Shown here: one piece after another, positions 58,114 through 64,000 of the stretch
Numbering within the stretch: position 1 is the first letter of the stretch
How the letters are laid out: each line of letters opens with the position of its first letter
NCBI GenBank assembly: GCA_011503125.2
Contig: WWBZ02000017.1
Span: 92,821-156,820, forward strand
From: Botryosphaeria dothidea
Taxonomy: Eukaryota; Ascomycota; Dothideomycetes; Botryosphaeriales; Botryosphaeriaceae
Direction: 5' to 3'
Length of the DNA stretch: 64,000 nt
Notes under the pieces: model-generated
What the model was told of the DNA's origin: nothing
The model's input: only the letters and a program-made list of their open reading frames with translations
Databases searched by the model: none
Program-made: the position numbers and the translations under genes

Positions 58114-58345
58114 TATAAGGTAGTAAAGCCGAAATAATAGTATTACTTTTAACTAAAAATCTATATATAAGGAGAAAGGAAAGAGAGTCTAGAAAGAGAG
58201 GGCGAAGGGTAAATATACTTAGTCGCTTAGCGCTAGGCCCGTGCCCTAGTATCTAACCGAGTTATTCTTAGTATAGCTAGGGCCTCTAGTTACTATTAAG
58301 TATCTATCTAGTTATCTAGGATAGTAGCGCTTAAGAAGCCTAATA
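58114..58345 (-). repeat. G3c 5' LTR
   Basis: 232 bases, near-identical to the 3' LTR apart from a few transitions. Confidence 0.93.
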
Positions 58346-58540
58346 GGAGTAGTTTAAGATTAGAGTAGGTATACGAGGTTCGCGTTAGATTTTAGAGCCC
58401 CTAAACGTCTCTTTTCTACGCGACTATATAGTAGCGCGTGTAGCTACGAGGCTAAGATTCGAGGGTCTAGCTAGGAGAATTAAGAGCTTTCGAGCGGTAC
58501 CGGTCTTAGCGCTTTTTCTCGAGGTCGATTTTGTTATCGT
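58346..58540 (-). other. Continuation of L3 beyond G3c (5' region)
   Basis: Starts with the second copy of GGAGT. By position it is the 5' end of the L3c element. No coding motif is visible. The right edge is uncertain. Confidence 0.4.
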
Positions 58541-59505
58541 TTTTATACCTATAGTAGTATTAACTAAAACTTTAAAATCTATATAGATAACTAGGCTGCT
58601 ATTCTTAGGCTTAAAACCCCCTTAAATAATCCTAGCTAAGTATAGCAAATCCGGGCTATAAACGCCGCGAAATCTGCCTAGTTAAAGGGAGCATCCACCT
58701 CTTTATACTAGGTTCCGGGCTACTACTAAGTTCCTAGGAACGAAGAAGCCGATAACCTTGCTAAAGAGGCTATAAAGCTTTCCCCTAGCGGTAGGACTAC
58801 GAGCCTCGTTCTCCTAGAAATTAGGATTAAAGGCCTAGACCGAAGAGACTAGAACCTTAAACTCGAGCACTATAGTAAGCGGCCGGATTAGTCTCTAAAC
58901 TTATATACCCAAAATTTTAGCTAGAAGATTAGAAAGAAACTAGCCGTCCTATTTTACTTACGAGAGATAGCTAGCGCTTTCTACTAGCTAAAATTCGGCT
59001 ATAGATACTTTAAGGCCTATCTATATCGGATTAAGAGAAGTTCTAATATCCGATATAGCTACGGGGGAGAATAAACTCTAAAATACTTAGTCTTAGAGTA
59101 TAAGAAGTACTTAGTAGTAAGAAAAGTTCTAAAAGAAGCGCTTAGGGCAAAACTTTCTCTTTCGCTTCTCTTTTAAACGAAGCGTAAAGTAGAGGCTTTA
59201 ATAGCCTTTCTCTAAGATACTAGGATAGCTATAAGAAGATAGTATCTTAGAGAAGAGGCCTAAGAAGCCTAGGCGATTTCTATTCTTTTTACTCTCCTTT
59301 AAACCCGTTATCTACCTCTTCTTTACTTCTCTTTCTTTTCTTAGTATTATAAAAGCTAGATAGAGAAGCCCTAAAACGTATACCGCTTTAATAACTATTA
59401 TATTTAAGCACTCTATATAGACTAGGTAGGCCCGTTAGACCCCCCGTCCTACGATAGTCCTCGACTTATAAGGGACGTTAATAGATTTATTATTATTATA
59501 ACCTA
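58541..59505 (+). mobile_element. L2b: LINE fragment, RNase H and zinc-finger end
   Basis: Read through RIP stops, this shows RNEEADNLAKEA near 58735 (RNase H end), then KIRKKL, REIASAFYQLKFGY and FKAYLYRI, the same strings as in L2a (8993-9100). The Cys/His motif is degraded. A short (TTA)n run at about 59486-59500 may be the tail. Edges are approximate. Confidence 0.7.
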
Positions 59506-60260
59506 CTTAGTATATACTTACGTCGTTCTCTTCGTTATAGTTACTCTATATAGCTTAGCTCTAATTATAGTATAACTCCGACTAAATTTATAAGGGTTAG
59601 GCTTAATACGCTCTTAATTTAAAATTATTTATATTTTACTTTTCTACCTATATACTAATTACTCCTTAAAAGTCTAGCCTTTAAACCCTAACGATAATAA
59701 TAACGGGACTAGGTATACTCGGACTCGTTCTTATCTAGCCTAATCTTATATATACCTATATATTTATAGGCATGCTAAAGCTATTCCTCTCTTCCGATAT
59801 TTCGACTAGCTAGACGTTCGATCTAATATAGCTTATAGTACTACTAAATAGTAAAGGCTTATAGCAACTCTCTTTTCTATATAAAGGCTACTATTTATAA
59901 GACGTAGCTACGGAACTAATAGTAACTTAGTAAGCTAAAGAATAAGTTACGATCTAGTAAGGTATTTCTTAGCTTCGAAAGTAAGATATCTAGCTAATTT
60001 AACGTATTCTTTACGATTTCTATAGCGATATAGCCGGGGCCGTAGAGAATACTACTAATATTTTTAGGCTTAATTATTTTAGACCGCCTATAACTAGAGC
60101 TGCGTATAGTAGGGGATCTTACTAAGTTTCGTTTTCTTATAATCGTAGTAGTAATTAGGTAGCTATCTAAAATTAGGAGGGAAACTATCTCCGGGTAGTA
60201 GCTAGTAAAGTTAGTAAATTCGTTAATTATTACGAGCCCTATTAAGACTATAATTTTACT
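59506..60260. other. Unassigned RIP-saturated sequence
   Basis: About 750 bases with almost no CpA or TpG and no motif that I recognise on either strand. The RIP state implies it derives from a repeated sequence. Confidence 0.5.
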
Positions 60261-63200
60261 ATAAATAAATTTATTTCTTCCCGATATAGCTTCCTTACGG
60301 GTCTATACGGGGCTAGCTATCTATAGTTATTTTATACGAGGGGGAAAACCTTTTCGTTTAGTAAAAACCCCTCCTCTCTCTCTAGGCATACTATTCTATA
60401 CTAGTTCTTATTTTTCCTTCTTACTAGTAGCGGCTACTATAGTAGCCCTATATTTACCTACTAGACCTATCTCTTTAGTTCTTATTCTCGTAGTTATCCG
60501 GGTCCTAGTAGTCCTAGTAGTCCTAGTTATCCTCCTAGTTCCTCTTTCTAGTTATCTTCCTATATTAGTTTTCTTACTAGGCTAAATTACTTAAGTAGCC
60601 CTAAGCGTAAGAACTAGTCTATTACTACTTTAATCTCCTTCTTTATTAAGAGGAGGGAGTAGTAGTTCGTGGTCCCTACTCTTTAGAGTATCTATACTCT
60701 ATTCTATTAGAAGTAGGGGTAGAAGAGGAGGATATACTTTAGGGTTTATCTATACTAGCCGTATAGATAGGTAGAACTAGAGTATCCTAGTACCTTACGC
60801 CTTAAGAGGAAGTCCTCTAGTTTAATATACTCTATACGTAGTAGAGTAGCGAGTATACTTTATAGCTTAGATAGTTCGCTATAGATTTATCTAATTTTTA
60901 GGTTCTACTATATACTTTAGGCTACTAGCTTATCTTATCTTTTCTAGCTAGTAGACTTTATCTATCTCTCCTTCTACTTATTTCTATATACTATACGTAG
61001 CTTCGTTCGCTTTAGGAGACTCTAGTAGGTAGAGGGGTAGTAGTTAAGGAGTAAGTTTATCTTTTTTCTAAGTAGAGTTCTTCTAGTAGAGCTAGTAGCG
61101 CCTCTAGTACTTAGAGTAGCCCGAGCTATCTATTTAATACTCTAGTAAGTTTTCTCTACTACTATCGCGACTAGGCTATCCCTAGCTCTAATAGCCTAGG
61201 CTAGTACTAGTTCGTCTAGGTATAGTAAGAGTAGGGGAATTCCTATCTTATACTCTAAGGTTTATATACTAGTTAACTTATACGCCCCTAAGATAGTACG
61301 TAGGTACTAGTTTTAGATCTTCTTTAGTAGCTAGATAGTTATTTTTCTCTACTCTAGGATTCTCTCTAGGGTATACTATACTCTATAGCCGTAGGTAAGA
61401 ACTAGCCTTACTACGGCCGTATAGATATAACGGGCTTTAGTAAATAAGGCTTCCTAGGTAGACGCCGCGAGTCTAGAGAGAGATATATACTATTTAATTA
61501 CCTTAGCTCCTATTTTTCTAATATAGAGTTCCTATCTAAGCTTATTATCTACGTAGACTCCTAGAATCTTAATTATAGGCTCTAGGTATCTAGTAAATCT
61601 AGGGATACGGATCCCTACTACTATATTAAATCTCCTTAGTTTCCTTATAAAATAAATAAGATAATACTTATCGGGCGAGAAAGCTAACCCGTAGGTAGCT
61701 ACCTAGTACTCGTAAATTTAATATACTCTCTCTAGTGTCCTATAGTTCTATTCTATAGATCTACTAAAGGTTAGGATATTAGTATTATTAACGAATCTAA
61801 GGGGGAAGATATTACCTCTACGTAGCTATATAAGTAGATTAGAAGTAAAGAATAGGTAGAGTATCGGCGATAGTAAGGATTCTTAGGGAATTCCGGTTAA
61901 GGTCTAGATTAATAGACTAGTAAAGTCTCCGAAGGATAGCTAAGTAGTACGGTCCTATAGAAAGAATCGGGTAAATCTTTCTACCTATTCTAGGAGTTTT
62001 ACTATTCTTATATTATAGAGAAGCCTTCTATAAGATACGTAGTTATATACTCCTAAGATATCTAGGCTAAGGACTAAAGCTACTAGCCCTAGGTCTTATA
62101 TCTAGATAGTATAGATCTATTCTATAAGTAGGTTAAGAGCTACTACTACGGATCTATTTCTCCTAGCTCCTATCTATATATTAGAGAGTAGACCGTATAC
62201 TTTAGTAGCCTAGAAGATTCTATCTACTATAATTCTCTTAAGTAGCTTCCCTAGCGTATTAAATAAAGTAATCGGCCTAAATAACTTAGCTTTAGTATAG
62301 TCGTCCCTCTATAGTTTCCTAAGAACTACGGTAATAGAGCTTTTAAACTACTTAAGGTAGTATCTAAGTACGAGGTATTTCTAGAAGAGCCTAGTAAGAG
62401 ATCCCCTTAGTATCTTAGCGTATTACTTTAGGAACCTATTAGTAATCTTATCTAGGCCTAGTACCTTATCTAGAGGAAGCTTCTTAATAGTATAGAGGAC
62501 CTACTCTTTAGTAAGGTCTTAGGGAATCTCTACTAGTACTAGATATATATACCTATCTAGATCTAAGAGGTCGGTGGCCCTAGGAGGTAGGAAGAACTAA
62601 TTAGTAAGGATTTCTGCCTTAGACTAGTTATCGTAATATAGTTATTTATCTACTCCCTAAAGGGGTAGGAACTAAGATAGAGCTAGAGGTTCTAGTACCC
62701 TTATTCTTATCTACTTTAAGAGCTTCTAGAGTATAGATAGGTCCGAAGTAATCTTAGCTACTATTCTACGCTATACTTTTATTCTATCTCTTTTAATCTA
62801 CCTCTTCTTACTATTAGTAATAGTTTAGTATACTACCTAGTCCTTCTTCCTCTCTATAGCCGTCTACTTTCTTCTAGCTACTCTAGTCTAGTATACTAGG
62901 TCCGAATACTTCTTTATCTATTATATAGAGGCCTAGGGCGAGGGTCTCGCTACTAGAATAGTCTTCTAGATTATTCTTTAGATAGCCTCCTAGAGTAGTA
63001 TAGTAAAGTAATCTAGGTCTGCTTTAGTATTAAGAGGGGCTGCTTTAAGGTATTCGAGCTTTAATTAGAGTATATTATTAGTTCTCTTCTAGTCTACTTT
63101 CTTCTACTAGGGCCTTAGGAGGCGTAGTTCTACGGGGGTAGGAGAAAAATTAAGTATAGTAAGGATAGGTAGGTAGTTAGAGGATAATTCGAGCTCCTAG

Positions 63201-64000
63201 CTAACTCTATAGCTAAGAATTCTCTCCTCTAGCTACCGTAATATAAAGATAAGGTCTAGAGTACTCTCGCTACTACTATCTCGTCTAGTAATAGTACTCC
63301 TTAGAAGGGCTAGGTTAAGATTAGCTACGGTAGCTATCTTAATTAGGTTATCCGCTAGAGTATAGTATATTAGGGAGGTTATATCTTCCTAGATAGGATA
63401 GTAGAGGTTAAAGTCCCCTAGAAGAATATACTCCCCTAGTTTTCTAAGAACTTCCGGTAGAAGAGATAGAGTTTTCTAGCGCTATACTAGTATAAGAGGC
63501 TAGCGGGGGATTATAGTAGTTATAGATATAGATTATATATATCCTAGTAATAAGGGATAGTATAATAAGATCTAGTAAATAGACTATTACTTACTAGGAG
63601 TCGGGGCTAATAGCCTTACTTATAAAGAAGTAGGTTCTTACTACTCTCTCCTAGAAAAAAACTATATAGTAGGTAGAGTATCTTACTATTATCTTAACCC
63701 TCGGGTTTCTCTAAGGTTTCTAGATAAGCTAGGATATAGTAGATCTTTAGGTCTACTTCCTTAAAGAGCGGAAGTATTACCCTATCCTTACTCTTATAGA
63801 CGTTATACTATATAATAAAGAGAGAGCCTATATCTAATATTAACTTTCTTCTATCTCTAGGTCCGGCTACGAGGGGGCTAGTAGTATAGGCTATAAGGAG
63901 GGAGTTCCCGCGGGCTCCTCTAAGGCGTGTTATAAGCTATTAAGTCCGGTAAACCTTATTTAGTTAGGAGGCGGGGGGCGGCTTAAGTCTCTTAGCCTAC
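60261..64000 (-). mobile_element. L1d: L1 LINE, RIP-saturated, runs off the window
   Basis: Matches L1b (43271-47010) nearly base for base and L1a in reverse complement. The 3' end is at 60261 with a very short tail; all of ORF2 and the end of ORF1 are present. The 5' end lies beyond the window. Confidence 0.9.

Larger units (their letters stand above)
51962..58345 (-). mobile_element. G3c: full-length Ty3/gypsy element
   Basis: A 6384-base element with 232-base LTRs at both ends and the perfect duplication GGAGT (51957-51961 and 58346-58350), inserted in the 5' region of L3. It is the reference for the partial G3 copies. The 3' end of pol encodes a chromodomain-like segment. Confidence 0.93.

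Overview
The window is a gene-free transposon graveyard from a filamentous ascomycete (Pezizomycotina). The evidence is eukaryotic retroelements only (Ty3/gypsy chromoviruses, Ty1/copia, Tad-like LINEs, a tRNA-derived SINE) plus the signature of repeat-induced point mutation (RIP). Across long stretches CpA and TpG are almost absent while CpG survives, and most broken codons are CAG, CAA or TGG turned into TAG or TAA. I cannot name the species. I see no host protein gene, rRNA gene or intact tRNA gene.

Layout, using provisional family names. 1-2172: 3' part of chromovirus G1 with its 3' LTR and, antisense to it, a well-formed two-exon gene for a Zn2Cys6/coiled-coil protein. 2173-10585: an older gypsy, G2, split by SINE S1, full-length copia C1 and 5'-truncated LINE L2a. 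Removing these inserts and one target-site copy each restores one reading frame through integrase and chromodomain. 10586-21870: old, saturated copia C3, itself split by a truncated L1 LINE, full-length copia C2 and SINE S2. 21871-23716: LINE L3 (minus) holding SINE S3. 23717-28868: best preserved L1 LINE, with both ORFs. 28869-30073: a piece of a C3 LTR and more L3 in the opposite orientation. 30074-43270: two overlapping, incomplete gypsy G3 elements (minus) joined through one LTR, holding SINE S4 and the youngest element, copia C4. 43271-48367: L1 (minus, saturated). 48368-51961: L3 with a solo G3 LTR. 51962-58345: full-length G3. 58346-60260: LINE debris and unassigned sequence. 60261-64000: another L1 (minus), running off the window.

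How the parts work together. Nearly every boundary carries a target-site duplication, so the order of insertion can be read. L1 and the SINEs share a 3' end and an (ATCT)n tail, which suggests L1 supplied the enzyme that moved the SINE. RIP then silenced the copies to different degrees: C4 and G1 lightly, L1a, C1 and most of C2 moderately, and C3, G3, L3 and the other L1 copies to saturation. The two observations most worth following are the antisense gene inside G1 and the SINE/L1 pair.
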